Shown in pieces: positions 47,916-56,887 of a DNA stretch of 64,000 bases (positions within the stretch are counted from its first letter, which is position 1; the number at the start of each line of letters is the position of its first letter). The position numbers and the translations under genes are program-made. Below the pieces are notes generated by a model. The model worked only from the letters and a program-made list of their open reading frames with translations, was not told the DNA's origin and did not search any database. The stretch comes from Rickettsiaceae bacterium (GTDB taxonomy: Bacteria; Pseudomonadota; Alphaproteobacteria; Rickettsiales; UBA1997), in assembly GCA_021323225.1 (NCBI GenBank), contig JAJTCH010000003.1:32141-96140 (forward strand), given 5' to 3'.

Positions 47916-49538
47916 ATGGTAAAAAAAGCCGAAAGCAAAAATAAAAAAGAACGGGTTTATCTTTATGATTCAACCCTTCGCGATGGTGCGCAAACCAGCA
48001 CGGTGAATTTTAGTGTTCGCGATAAAAGAGAAATTGCGCTGATGATAGATGAGCTTGGAATCGATTATATTGAAGGCGGCTGGCCGGGAGCCAACCCAAC
48101 TGATGATGAATTTTTTGGCAATTTGCCAAAGCTTAAAAATTCCAATTTTACCGCTTTTGGCATGACCAGAAGGCCAAATTCTTCGGTTAAAAATGATCCG
48201 GGTTTAAGCGCTTTAATCAATAGCCCGGCAAACTCAATTTGTATTGTCGGTAAGGCTTGGGATTTTCATTTGACCCACGCTCTTAATATTTCTGAAGAAG
48301 AAAATTTGAAAATGATTGGCGAATCAATTGCCTATATCAAAAAGAGCAAGAAAGAACCGATGTTTGATGCTGAGCATTTTTTTGATGGCTATAAAGCCAA
48401 TCCGAAATTTGCTATGAAAGTGGTTGAAACTGCTTATGAAAATGGCGCAAAATGGGTTGTGCTTTGCGATACCAATGGTGGGACTTTACCAAGTGAAATT
48501 TCTGCTATTGTCAAAGAAGTTGTCAAAAAAATTCCCGGCAAAAATTTGGGCATTCATTGCCATAACGATACCGGCAATGCGGTTGCTAATTCCATTGCGG
48601 CGGTTGAAGCAGGAGTTAGACAAGTGCAAGGCACCATAAATGGCTTGGGTGAAAGATGCGGCAATGCCAATTTGACCAGCATTATTCCCACTTTGATGCT
48701 GAAGATGAATTATGATGTCGGCATTTCTGAAACTCAGTTAAAAAACCTGATCAAAACCTCTAATTTTTTGGATGATTTATTGGTTAAGCCAAGAGACCGT
48801 TTTGCACCCTTTGTTGGCGAATTTGCCTTTGCCCATAAAGGCGGTTTGCATGTTTCGGCAATTGCCAAGAATCCGAAATCTTATGAACATATTGAACCGG
48901 AAAAAGTCGGCAATAAACGCAAGATTATGATTTCTGATCAGGCTGGAAGATCAAATATCATCAGCCGCTTAAAAGAAATTGGGCTTAGTGAAGCCGAAGG
49001 TGACATCAAATATAGCCAAATTTCTGATTTGGTAAATAAAGTGAAAGAGTTGGAAGCGAAGGGCTATGCCTATGACGGTGCCGATGCCAGTTTTGAGATT
49101 TTAGCTAAAAGATTTTTAAGCGTTGTTCCGACTTATTTTGAGTTGGTTAGCTTTCGGATTTTGGATGAGAGGAAAAATAATTCCAAAAATGTTCCCACTC
49201 TAACTTCGGAAGCCACAATCAAAATAAAAGTCGGCAAAAAAATTGTCATGTCGGTTGCTGAAGGTAACGGCCCGGTCAATGCCCTTGACAAGGCGCTGCG
49301 CAAAGCTCTTTCGCGCCGCTATCCGATTTTAAAAAATGTTTCTTTAAGTGATTATAAAGTGCGTATCCTAACTCCATCGGACGGCACAGAAGCAATCACC
49401 AGAGTGCAGATTGAATCAATGGATAACCAGGGTCATAAATGGCACACAATTGGCGTTTCTGCCAATATTGTTGATGCATCTTATCGCGCTCTTTATGACA
49501 GTATCACCTTCAAACTGATGAAGGAAAAAGTTAATTAA
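47916..49538 (+). CDS. cimA: (R)-citramalate synthase
   Basis: Condenses pyruvate and acetyl-CoA to citramalate, the entry to threonine-independent isoleucine synthesis (540 aa). It starts the TIM barrel with YLYDSTLRDGAQTSTVNFSV, has YIEGGWPGANPTDDEFF, metal-binding GIHCHNDTGNAVANS, and GTINGLGERCGNANL. The C-terminal third is a LeuA-type allosteric domain (SVAEGNGPVNALDKALRKAL), so feedback control by isoleucine is expected. GGWPGAN and the length favour this CimA type over isopropylmalate or homocitrate synthase. leuC in this window is the likely next enzyme. Confidence 0.9.
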   Translation: MVKKAESKNKKERVYLYDSTLRDGAQTSTVNFSVRDKREIALMIDELGIDYIEGGWPGANPTDDEFFGNLPKLKNSNFTAFGMTRRPNSSVKNDPGLSALINSPANSICIVGKAWDFHLTHALNISEEENLKMIGESIAYIKKSKKEPMFDAEHFFDGYKANPKFAMKVVETAYENGAKWVVLCDTNGGTLPSEISAIVKEVVKKIPGKNLGIHCHNDTGNAVANSIAAVEAGVRQVQGTINGLGERCGNANLTSIIPTLMLKMNYDVGISETQLKNLIKTSNFLDDLLVKPRDRFAPFVGEFAFAHKGGLHVSAIAKNPKSYEHIEPEKVGNKRKIMISDQAGRSNIISRLKEIGLSEAEGDIKYSQISDLVNKVKELEAKGYAYDGADASFEILAKRFLSVVPTYFELVSFRILDERKNNSKNVPTLTSEATIKIKVGKKIVMSVAEGNGPVNALDKALRKALSRRYPILKNVSLSDYKVRILTPSDGTEAITRVQIESMDNQGHKWHTIGVSANIVDASYRALYDSITFKLMKEKVN

Positions 49539-49557
49539 CCAATAAAAAAGCTGAACT

Positions 49558-51432
49558 ATGCAAGCGATGCCAAATAAAACCCCAAATAACAAAAAGAACT
49601 TTCTAATCTGGCTGGCCATTTTTTTGGTGGTGATGTTTATCTCCAGCATCTTTGGCGGTGAAGGTGGGCTTAATGCCAATAAAATTTCCTTCTCGCAATT
49701 TATTGCCAAAGTTGATGGCGGAGAAGTTGCTAAGGTTGACATCAAAGGTAAGGACTTGATCGGCACTTTAAAAAGCGGTGAAGAGTTTTACACCTTTTTG
49801 CCGGAATATCCGAATTTGGTAGAGAAATTGCAGGAGAAAAATATTGAAGTTAACGCTTCTCCGCTGGTTTCTAAATCTGAGAAAATAATCGGTGGCATTT
49901 TAGGGTGGTTGCCGTTTTTGATCATGATTTTCTTATGGTTTGGCTTCATGAGAAATATGGGTGGAGCTGGCAATAAAGCTTTTAGTTTTGGAAAATCCAA
50001 GGCCAAATTATTGCAAGAAGCAAAAGGCAAAGTCACTTTTGCTGATGTTGCCGGTATTGACGAAGCAAAAGGTGAACTCAGCGAGCTAGTCGATTTTTTA
50101 AAAGAGCCGGGAAAATATATTAAACTTGGCGCAAGAATTCCGCGCGGTTGTCTATTAATCGGTTCTCCGGGAACAGGAAAAACATTGTTAGCCAGAGCAA
50201 TTGCCGGTGAAGCGGGTGTTCCATTCTTCTCAATTTCTGGTTCTGACTTCGTGGAAATGTTTGTTGGTGTAGGTGCCAGCAGAGTGCGTGATATGTTTGA
50301 GCAAGGCAAAAAAAATGCACCTTGCATAATCTTTATCGACGAGATCGATGCGGTTGGAAGACACAGAGGTAGCGGTATTGGTGGCGGTAATGATGAAAGA
50401 GAACAAACCCTCAACCAGCTTTTGGTGGAGATGGATGGATTCTCTGACAATGAAGGTGTGATTGTAATTGCTGCAACAAATCGCCCTGATGTTTTGGATA
50501 AAGCCTTACTTCGTCCGGGCCGTTTCGACCGTCAAATTGTAGTTCCAGCTCCGGATATTATCGGCAGAGAACAAATTTTGAATGTTCACATCAAAAAAGT
50601 ACAAACCGCGCCCGATGTTGATATCAAACAGCTTGCCAGGGGAACGCCAGGATTTTCCGGTGCTGATTTGGCAAATTTGGTTAATGAATCTGCATTGCTT
50701 GCAGCCAAGTCCAATCAGATGTTGGTGACTATGCAAAATCTGGAAGATGCCAAAGATAAAATCATGATGGGTGCAGAACGCAAATCAATGGTGATGCAGC
50801 AGGATGAAAAAATCTTAACTGCCTATCATGAAGGTGGTCATGCTCTTGTTTCCCTCAATTGCGCAAATTCTGATCCAATTCATAAAGCAACTATAATTCC
50901 TCGTGGAAGAGCTTTGGGCCTTGTCATGCGCTTACCGGAAGTTGATAGATTTTCTGTTTCTCGTGCCAAACTTCATGATGATTTAGCAGTTGCCATGGCT
51001 GGCCGTGCTGCTGAAGAGTTGGTTTTTGGTTATGATAAAGTCACCACTGGTGCTTCTTCCGACATTGAACAAGCAACTAAAATGGCCAAAGCTATGGTCA
51101 CTAAATGGGGTCTTAGCGACAAGGTTGGTACTGTTGATTATGGTGCTGATCGCAATGGTCAATCTTATGGCAATGAAAATGTTATCTCGGAAGAAACCAC
51201 AAAATTAATTGATTCTGAAACCAAACGCATAGTTGACGAAGCCTTGCAAAGAGCCAAAAAAATCCTGACCGAAAAAAGATCTGATCTGGAAATTTTAGCA
51301 AAAGGTTTGCTTGAATTTGAAACTCTAAGCGGCGATGAAATCAAAGATTTGCTGGCAGGAAAAGAAGTGCGCCGCGCTGCGGATGCAGGAAAGAGAACTT
51401 TAAAAAGCGTCATACCAAATTCCGGTGAGTAA
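49558..51432 (+). CDS. ftsH: ATP-dependent zinc metalloprotease FtsH
   Basis: Hexameric inner-membrane AAA protease (624 aa) that degrades misfolded and regulatory proteins. Two N-terminal membrane segments (about 16-33 and 112-130) flank the periplasmic domain. Walker A is GSPGTGKT (202-209), Walker [13 protein letters not shown], and the SRH block is [19 protein letters not shown]. The zinc site is HEGGH (424-428), where most family members have HEAGH. Its end overlaps the XRE regulator start by 8 bases. Confidence 0.97.
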   Translation: MQAMPNKTPNNKKNFLIWLAIFLVVMFISSIFGGEGGLNANKISFSQFIAKVDGGEVAKVDIKGKDLIGTLKSGEEFYTFLPEYPNLVEKLQEKNIEVNASPLVSKSEKIIGGILGWLPFLIMIFLWFGFMRNMGGAGNKAFSFGKSKAKLLQEAKGKVTFADVAGIDEAKGELSELVDFLKEPGKYIKLGARIPRGCLLIGSPGTGKTLLARAIAGEAGVPFFSISGSDFVEMFVGVGASRVRDMFEQGKKNAPCIIFIDEIDAVGRHRGSGIGGGNDEREQTLNQLLVEMDGFSDNEGVIVIAATNRPDVLDKALLRPGRFDRQIVVPAPDIIGREQILNVHIKKVQTAPDVDIKQLARGTPGFSGADLANLVNESALLAAKSNQMLVTMQNLEDAKDKIMMGAERKSMVMQQDEKILTAYHEGGHALVSLNCANSDPIHKATIIPRGRALGLVMRLPEVDRFSVSRAKLHDDLAVAMAGRAAEELVFGYDKVTTGASSDIEQATKMAKAMVTKWGLSDKVGTVDYGADRNGQSYGNENVISEETTKLIDSETKRIVDEALQRAKKILTEKRSDLEILAKGLLEFETLSGDEIKDLLAGKEVRRAADAGKRTLKSVIPNSGE

Positions 51433-51853
51433 TCTATTTACAAATCCAATCGATATTCACATCGGCAAAAAACTGCGTGAAATCAGGATGATGTCTAAAA
51501 TGACTCAGGACAAAGTTGGAGAATTGGTGGGCGTCAGTTTGCAGCAAATCCAAAAATATGAAATTGGCGCCAATAGAGTCAGCGCCAGCAGATTGTATGA
51601 ATTGGCGCAGATTTTTGGCAAGCCGATTTCCAGCTTTTTTGAAGGCTATGTCAGAGATGAAGATTTTCACAATATCGAATTTAAATCGGAAGAGGAGTTG
51701 CAGAAATCAGAAGCGGAAAAAAGTGATGAGATAAAAAAATTGAGAAGCGCTTTTGAAAGAATTGACAGTTTTGAGATGAGAGAAAATATAATTTCTTTTG
51801 TAGAATCAATTGCAGAATTTGCTCAGAAAAAGAAGTTCATTAATAGGACTTAG
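51425..51853 (+). CDS. XRE-family transcriptional regulator
   Basis: A 142-residue DNA-binding protein. The helix-turn-helix domain covers about residues 11-70, with IGKKLREIRMMSKMTQDKVGE and VSLQQIQKYEIGANRVSASR, the pattern of the alphaproteobacterial SinR/HipB-like regulators starting NPIDIHIG. The C-terminal half is helical and charged. The start is a GTG inside the last codons of ftsH (8-base overlap), so its translation is probably coupled to FtsH. A 44-bp inverted repeat begins 12 bases after its stop. Confidence 0.88.
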   Translation: MSNLFTNPIDIHIGKKLREIRMMSKMTQDKVGELVGVSLQQIQKYEIGANRVSASRLYELAQIFGKPISSFFEGYVRDEDFHNIEFKSEEELQKSEAEKSDEIKKLRSAFERIDSFEMRENIISFVESIAEFAQKKKFINRT

Positions 51854-51864
51854 TGGTTGCAGTT

Positions 51865-52018
51865 GTCATTGCGAGGAGCGTGCACAGCCAGCGACGCGGC
51901 AATCCAGAAAACTTGATGGAGAATTCGGAAGCTAAAACGGAATTGGATTTAAGCATGAATCCAAAAGCAAGATCTCTGGATTGCCGCGTCGCTGGCTGTG
52001 CACGCTCCTCGCAATGAC
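51865..52018. repeat. Palindromic element, CATTGC family, arms in reversed order
   Basis: Arms 51865-51908 and 51975-52018 (44 bases) are exact reverse complements with a 66-base spacer. The left arm starts GTCATTGCGAGGAGCG and ends GGCAATCCAGA. Relative to the elements at 35868 and 61051 the same arm sequence is placed inside out: there GGATTGCC lies at the outer ends, here GTCATTGC does. It follows the XRE gene and faces hemW, so it may end both transcripts. Confidence 0.92.
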
Positions 52019-52088
52019 GATGTTGGAAGTTGTGAGTCAAGTTCTCAACAGCGTTATTGATATGGAGGCTGACTTTTTTGCTATATTG

Positions 52089-53267
52089 TTAATTCGATAT
52101 AGCTTCAATTATTTTTCTGATAATTGAGTTAGCTAGAATCAGGCTTTGATAAGGGATTTTGATATTGTTGTTTGCAATCTCAACCAGATTATTTTGCACC
52201 AGAATTTCTAACTTTTTTAAATCAAAAATTTCGTCAATATTTTTAGAACAATGTTTTTGAAAAATTTGATTATCTATTCCTTCTTTCAAACGCAATCCCA
52301 TTAAAATCACTTCTTCCAACAATTCTTCTTCGTTGATTTTTTCCATTTGTTGAATTGCTGCGCCTTTTGTAGTTGCGGCTTCAAGCCAGGTAGATGGCTG
52401 GTGTAGCATCATGATTGCTGATCTTTCTTTCTCGCCATCAAGATAAATTCTAGAATGTGCACCAGCGCCAATCCCTAAATAATCATCTGATTTCCAATAA
52501 GCCAAATTATGCTTACACTCAAAGCCCGGGCGGGCGTAGTTAGAAATTTCATAAAGCTGCAAATTGTTTTTTGTGCAAATTTCATTTGTTGTTTCATATA
52601 AATCTGCCGAGAGATTTTCATCCGGCAAAGCAAATTCTTTATTCAAATATTGTCCATAAAATTTAGTGCCTTTTTCAATTGTAAGCTGATAGAGCGAGAG
52701 ATGGTTTGCAGATAATGAAATTGCGGTTTGCAGCTCTATTTCCCAATCTTTTAAATTTTGATTTGGCCGCGCGTAAATTAAATCGAAAGAATAATTATCA
52801 AAAATTTCTCCGGCAGTCTTGATTGTGTTAATTGCTTCTGCGGCGCTATGTTCTCGTCCTAAAAATTTTAGATCAGAATCATTCAAAGCTTGAATTCCAA
52901 TTGACAGGCGGTTGATGCCGCAGCGTTTAAAATCCTTGAATTTTGTGGCTTCGAAGGAAGTTGGATTTGCTTCTAAAGTGACTTCACAATTTTCATCAAG
53001 CGACCAGAGTTTGGCAATTTCTTCCAGAAGTTTTTCAACAAAATAAGCTGGCATTAAAGATGGAGTTCCGCCGCCAAAAAAGATGGTATTAATTTTTCTT
53101 TGTTTTAATTGAGGCGCGAAATATCTAAGTTCATTTAAGTAGGCTTGGAGAAAATTTTGCTCATCAATTTGCTTGAAAATATGGGAATTAAAATCACAAT
53201 ACGGGCACTTTGACTTGCAAAATGGGTAATGGATATAGATAGAAAGCGGCTTCTCGGACTGTTTCAT
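52089..53267 (-). CDS. hemW: HemW-like radical SAM protein
   Basis: Radical SAM protein (392 aa) of the HemW family, a heme chaperone once annotated as oxygen-independent coproporphyrinogen oxidase. It starts with LSIYIHYPFCKSKCPYCDFNS, where C17, C21 and C24 bind the [4Fe-4S] cluster, followed by IFFGGGTPSLMP, EANPTSFE and RLSIGIQALND. The additional Cys of true HemN-type CxxxCxxCxC is absent (F follows), which supports HemW. The C-terminal HemN domain is present (about 290-385). Confidence 0.9.
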   Translation of the reverse strand: MKQSEKPLSIYIHYPFCKSKCPYCDFNSHIFKQIDEQNFLQAYLNELRYFAPQLKQRKINTIFFGGGTPSLMPAYFVEKLLEEIAKLWSLDENCEVTLEANPTSFEATKFKDFKRCGINRLSIGIQALNDSDLKFLGREHSAAEAINTIKTAGEIFDNYSFDLIYARPNQNLKDWEIELQTAISLSANHLSLYQLTIEKGTKFYGQYLNKEFALPDENLSADLYETTNEICTKNNLQLYEISNYARPGFECKHNLAYWKSDDYLGIGAGAHSRIYLDGEKERSAIMMLHQPSTWLEAATTKGAAIQQMEKINEEELLEEVILMGLRLKEGIDNQIFQKHCSKNIDEIFDLKKLEILVQNNLVEIANNNIKIPYQSLILANSIIRKIIEAISN

Positions 53268-53288
53268 TCAAACTAATAATTCAAAATT

Positions 53289-53678
53289 ATGATCATAAAA
53301 TTTCTGCTTAAAATCTGGCCGGCATTATTGCCGATTTTGATTTATTGCTTATGGATTGCCTTCAAAAAAATTAACCGCGCCATCATTGCCAAAAGAGAAG
53401 CAGAAAAATCCGGGAAGATTATCAACGCAACTTATCAAGAAGCTGAAAAAAATGTCGGAAAGCAAAATGACGAGAAAGCTGTAGGCGACTTCTCGCTATA
53501 TAACCAGCGCTTTGTCACGATTCTATATCTAAGCTTATTTATTGCCATAATTTGCTTTTTGTTTTTTGCAATTCGTGTTCCAAGAATTGAGAAAGGAGAA
53601 TATGTGCCAGCCCATATTGAGAATGGAAAAGTTGTGCCGGGAAAGATTATTGAAATGCAAGAAGGGGCTGGAAAATGA
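53289..53678 (+). CDS. Small two-helix membrane protein, DUF6111-like
   Basis: A 129-residue protein with an N-terminal membrane helix (about 4-24), a charged middle (about 28-65) and a second helix (about 78-97), ending VPAHIENGKVVPGKIIE. The helix-loop-helix plan and the C-terminal YVPAHIENGKVVPG recall the small alphaproteobacterial DUF6111 family; this is by memory of the pattern and needs a profile search. It is divergent from hemW across 21 bases and convergent with piuC. Confidence 0.55.
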   Translation: MIIKFLLKIWPALLPILIYCLWIAFKKINRAIIAKREAEKSGKIINATYQEAEKNVGKQNDEKAVGDFSLYNQRFVTILYLSLFIAIICFLFFAIRVPRIEKGEYVPAHIENGKVVPGKIIEMQEGAGK

Positions 53679-53679
53679 T

Positions 53680-54363
53680 TTAGGTCTCTGACCAGAGTCT
53701 TAACAAATTGTGATAGCAGGCGGTGAGGGTGACAACTGGTTGGCTATCGCCAGAAGTGTTTCTCAAGGCCGTAATTGCCAAATCCATATCGAATAAAATT
53801 CTGCGATGGTCGTTGCTTCTCACCATCGATTCAATCCAAAAAAAGCTTGCCAGTCTTTCTCCTTTGGTAACCGGATTTACGCGATGCAAGCTGGTGGCGG
53901 GATAAAGTATGGCATCTCCGGCTTTAAGCTTGATGCTGTTGGTGCCAAAAGTATCTTCAATCACCAATTCTCCACCTTCATACTCACTTGGGTCGCATAA
54001 AAAAACCGTGCATGAAACATCAGTTCTGATGCTTTCTCCCGTGGTCCTCATGGTGCGAATTGCGTTATCAACGTGATTGCCGAAGGAATTTGTTTCTCCG
54101 CTATAGCGGTTGAAAAGCGGTGGGAAAACTCTTCTCGGTAAAGCAGCAGAAAAAAACAAACCATTACGCTGCAAATTTTGCATAATGATTTGTCTTAATT
54201 CTGGAAGTTCTGCCGCTTCTTCAGGAAGTTGCTGGTTGTTCTTTACCTGGCTTGACTGTAAGCCTGCCGTGTGTTTGCCATCTTTCCATGTGGAATTTTG
54301 CAGTAAATCACGGCAGTGTTTTACGGTTTCGGCAGAGAGTAATTCCTTTACCTGAATCAGCAT
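53680..54363 (-). CDS. piuC: PKHD-type Fe(II)/2-oxoglutarate hydroxylase, PiuC/YbiX family
   Basis: Non-heme iron dioxygenase (227 aa) often paired with catecholate siderophore receptors. It starts with LSAETVKHCRDLLQNSTWKDG, has NRYSGETNSFGNHVDNAIR carrying the His-x-Asp iron ligands, YEGGELVIEDTFG, the distal His in LYPATSLHRVNPVTKGER, and the co-substrate Arg in GERLASFFWIES. The gene follows the TonB-dependent receptor by 18 bases on the same strand, the piuC-fiu/piuA pairing seen in other proteobacteria. It is expected to be Fur-controlled from the receptor promoter. Confidence 0.92.
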   Translation of the reverse strand: MLIQVKELLSAETVKHCRDLLQNSTWKDGKHTAGLQSSQVKNNQQLPEEAAELPELRQIIMQNLQRNGLFFSAALPRRVFPPLFNRYSGETNSFGNHVDNAIRTMRTTGESIRTDVSCTVFLCDPSEYEGGELVIEDTFGTNSIKLKAGDAILYPATSLHRVNPVTKGERLASFFWIESMVRSNDHRRILFDMDLAITALRNTSGDSQPVVTLTACYHNLLRLWSET

Positions 54364-54381
54364 GTATGTAAAAAATTATTA

Positions 54382-56565
54382 CTAGAATTTATAGCCGACA
54401 GTCACTTGCGCCGATCTGTCAATTCCCGGAATAGCGTGAGCGCCACTGGTTTGATAGATGGAATCATAATATTCTTTGTTAAGCAAGTTAAACACATTTA
54501 GCCTTACGGAATATTGCTTTTTGCTCCATTCTGCCATTGCGTCATATCTGGCATAACCTGCAACTTTTCTAACATTTGGCATGGTGCCAGGGGCGCCGCT
54601 TGTGGAAAATGCTGTTCTTTCACCTACAAAATCAACGCCGCCACCAATTTTGAATTCAGGGGTTAGTTTGTAAGTGGTCCAAATATTACCGGAAACTTTC
54701 GGAGTATTGGCAGGTGCTAAACCAACAATTCTTGGATTGATATGTTTGTCGATTTTTGCATCCATAAGGGCGATGGAACCAAATAATTCCCAATTTGCAG
54801 TTAGCTTACCATTGGCTTCAAATTCAACGCCGTCGGTATGTCTTTTTCCTGATAATAAAACTACGCTGGTAACTGCCGGGTCAGTATTTCTTTCATTGGT
54901 TTTTTCTGACCTGAATAGGGCAGTGCGTAGTGATAAATTGCCATCAAACAATTCCCACTTACCGCCAACTTCCATATTAACACTTTTTTCCGGGTCAGTT
55001 TTGCCGGCATTAGCATTGGTTAGGGCTTCAATTGCATAGAGGTCTCCTGACGGGTTGAAGGAAGTTCCGTAAGACACATAATAAGTTGAATAATCAGAAG
55101 GTTGATACATCAAGCCGGTGCGATAGCTGAAAACACGGTCATTACGGCTATATCTGGTTGTTGCGCCAGTAGCAGTGGTAGTGCTTTTATAATCAGCCCT
55201 GAAATCGTCATATCTACCGCCAAGCAATAATTTCCAATTCGGTACGAATTCGATTAAATCCTGAGCATATATTCCAAGATCAGTATCTTTGAAGCTGATT
55301 GGGTTTGTTCTGGTAAAAGTTGTAGCAAAAGGCTCTGAAGGATTTGGATGATACAGATCAGTAGTTGGGTTGGCAGCGGCACCGGTATTGGTCCAGCGGT
55401 CGGCAGTTTCATATAAATATTCAATTCCGATCAAGCCTTCATGTTTCATATCAAGAAGCTTAAATTTGCTGCTAAATTCTGATTGGAAGGTGTTGGTTTG
55501 TTCTTCGGCACCTCTCGCTTGTCTTTGGCGACTTACTACAGTGCTTGTGTCTGTTGGAGCGGTATTAAATCTAGGAGCGGTTGCAAATAAATTCCTATCT
55601 ACATTATGGTGGCGAATAGTGGTTTTAAGCTGACTATCATCATCAAATTTATGAGTCCACTTACCGGTATAAACATCAGAAGAATCTTTTTGAGAATCGC
55701 TTTTTAAGCCATAAAAATTGTCATAATCAACTCTGACTGGTCTTGCGCCATCAGCATTTCGAAGTGGAATACCGTAATCCGGCGTGTCGTCATATTCCAA
55801 ATGGCTATAAGAAAGTAAAAATTCATTTGCGGTATCAATTCCCCATTTGAAAGAAGGGGCGACACCAAAACTATCGCGTTTCACTGTTTTACGATGGCTT
55901 TCAGAATCGGTTTTCATGACATTGAGTCTGATCGCGGCAGAATCACCGACTTCTTGGTTATAATCCAAAGTTTCGCGGAAGAAAGAGTGACTGCCGACAG
56001 TTAAATTGACATTGGAAGTTTTGCCTAATTCCGGTTCTTTAGAAACTTGGTTGATAATGCCACCGGTAGAACCGCGGCCAAATAACATTGAAGCTGCACC
56101 GCGCAAAGCTTCAACCTGTTCTACATCAAATATGTCACGATTATATTGGGCATTGTCGCGCATACCATCGCGGTATAAATCACTGGAAGCGCCAAAGCCG
56201 CGAATTGTGATATTATCACCAACTCTTCCGCCTTCACCGGCGTTAAAAGTAAGGCCTGCCACATTCCGCAAAGCATCCTGAAAAGTTGTTGCGCCACGAT
56301 CATCCATCAAATCGCGATTAACAATGGTTAATGATTGAGGAACATCTTTTGCTGCCTGGTTAGTTTTCCCGATATTAGTTGTGCCGCTTTTATAACCTTT
56401 GTCTTCTTTTTCCGATTTTTCTTTAACTGTGACTGTCGGCAATTTTGTCGATTCTTCCGCAAATGTTACAGAGGAAGATAGAGAAATGATTAAGGCCAAT
56501 GCTGTAGTAGAAAATTTATTAATTTGTCTATTAGCAATTTCCAGTCTATTTGGTTTGCTGTTCAT
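54382..56565 (-). CDS. TonB-dependent siderophore receptor, Fiu/PiuA type
   Basis: Outer-membrane receptor (727 aa) importing a ferric siderophore, probably catecholate. The signal peptide (TTALALIISLSSSVTFA, cleaved near residue 35) is followed by a TonB-box-like segment (LPTVTVKEK). The plug domain has DVPQSLTIVNRDLMDDRG, ITIRGFGASSDLYRDGMRDN, VEALRGAASMLFGRGSTGG and INQVSKEP. The 22-strand barrel ends with the aromatic terminus VGYKF. The plug closely follows the Fiu subgroup, and piuC follows. A Fur box overlaps its promoter. Confidence 0.94.
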   Translation of the reverse strand: MNSKPNRLEIANRQINKFSTTALALIISLSSSVTFAEESTKLPTVTVKEKSEKEDKGYKSGTTNIGKTNQAAKDVPQSLTIVNRDLMDDRGATTFQDALRNVAGLTFNAGEGGRVGDNITIRGFGASSDLYRDGMRDNAQYNRDIFDVEQVEALRGAASMLFGRGSTGGIINQVSKEPELGKTSNVNLTVGSHSFFRETLDYNQEVGDSAAIRLNVMKTDSESHRKTVKRDSFGVAPSFKWGIDTANEFLLSYSHLEYDDTPDYGIPLRNADGARPVRVDYDNFYGLKSDSQKDSSDVYTGKWTHKFDDDSQLKTTIRHHNVDRNLFATAPRFNTAPTDTSTVVSRQRQARGAEEQTNTFQSEFSSKFKLLDMKHEGLIGIEYLYETADRWTNTGAAANPTTDLYHPNPSEPFATTFTRTNPISFKDTDLGIYAQDLIEFVPNWKLLLGGRYDDFRADYKSTTTATGATTRYSRNDRVFSYRTGLMYQPSDYSTYYVSYGTSFNPSGDLYAIEALTNANAGKTDPEKSVNMEVGGKWELFDGNLSLRTALFRSEKTNERNTDPAVTSVVLLSGKRHTDGVEFEANGKLTANWELFGSIALMDAKIDKHINPRIVGLAPANTPKVSGNIWTTYKLTPEFKIGGGVDFVGERTAFSTSGAPGTMPNVRKVAGYARYDAMAEWSKKQYSVRLNVFNLLNKEYYDSIYQTSGAHAIPGIDRSAQVTVGYKF

Positions 56566-56662
56566 ATATTTAGATGCAGTATTGATTGATTGTAAAAAGG
56601 CTAGAGCTCGAAGATAGGCTCTAAGAAAAATCAGTAATCGGAAAATTCTGATTAAATTCTAT

Positions 56663-56681
56663 GAGAATGATAATCATTATC
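56663..56681. promoter_or_regulatory. Fur box at the siderophore receptor promoter
   Basis: GAGAATGATAATCATTATC matches the 19-base Fur consensus GATAATGATAATCATTATC at 18 positions. It overlaps the -10 element of the leftward receptor promoter, so iron-loaded Fur would block it. It lies about 100 bases before the receptor start and about 210 bases before the rightward 704-aa gene. Confidence 0.9.
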
Positions 56682-56695
56682 ATCATCAAATGCAA
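56667..56695 (-). promoter_or_regulatory. Promoter of the siderophore receptor-piuC unit
   Basis: Read on the - strand: -35 TTGCAT (56690-56695), a 17-base spacer, and -10 TATCAT (56667-56672). The Fur box covers the -10 and part of the spacer. Confidence 0.6.
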
Positions 56696-56797
56696 ATATT
56701 TATTTAAGATTTTTTTATTGTCTCCAATTTCATTGAAAAATCACGATGAGCAACACATCCAATACTAATTCATTCAATAGAGTTATATAAATATTAA

Positions 56798-56825
56798 TTG
56801 ACATCATGATTTATTAAACTAATGT
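56798..56825 (+). promoter_or_regulatory. Likely promoter of the 704-aa repeat protein
   Basis: A perfect -35, TTGACA (56798-56803), with a 16-base spacer before TAATGT (56820-56825), a weak -10. The start codon is 62 bases further on. It is well separated from the Fur box, so iron control of this gene is not implied by position alone. Confidence 0.45.
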
Positions 56826-56887
56826 GCGCCCGCCTTAGGCAACTAGGGTAGAGTTCGTATTAATTAATTTAATTTAAAGAGTAAATC

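Larger units (their letters stand above)
56566..56887. other. Divergent control region between the siderophore receptor and the 704-aa gene
   Basis: The gap holds the receptor promoter with a Fur box on the - strand side (56663-56695) and a TTGACA-type promoter for the rightward gene (56798-56825). Beyond these and an A/T-rich leader no repeat or RNA structure was recognised. Confidence 0.7.

Noticed and set aside
51840..52040. 66-codon frame on the - strand encoding a HCEERAQPATRQSRDL-type peptide
   Set aside because: It is produced by reading through the 51865-52018 palindrome; such peptides arise wherever this repeat family occurs and are not evidence of a gene.
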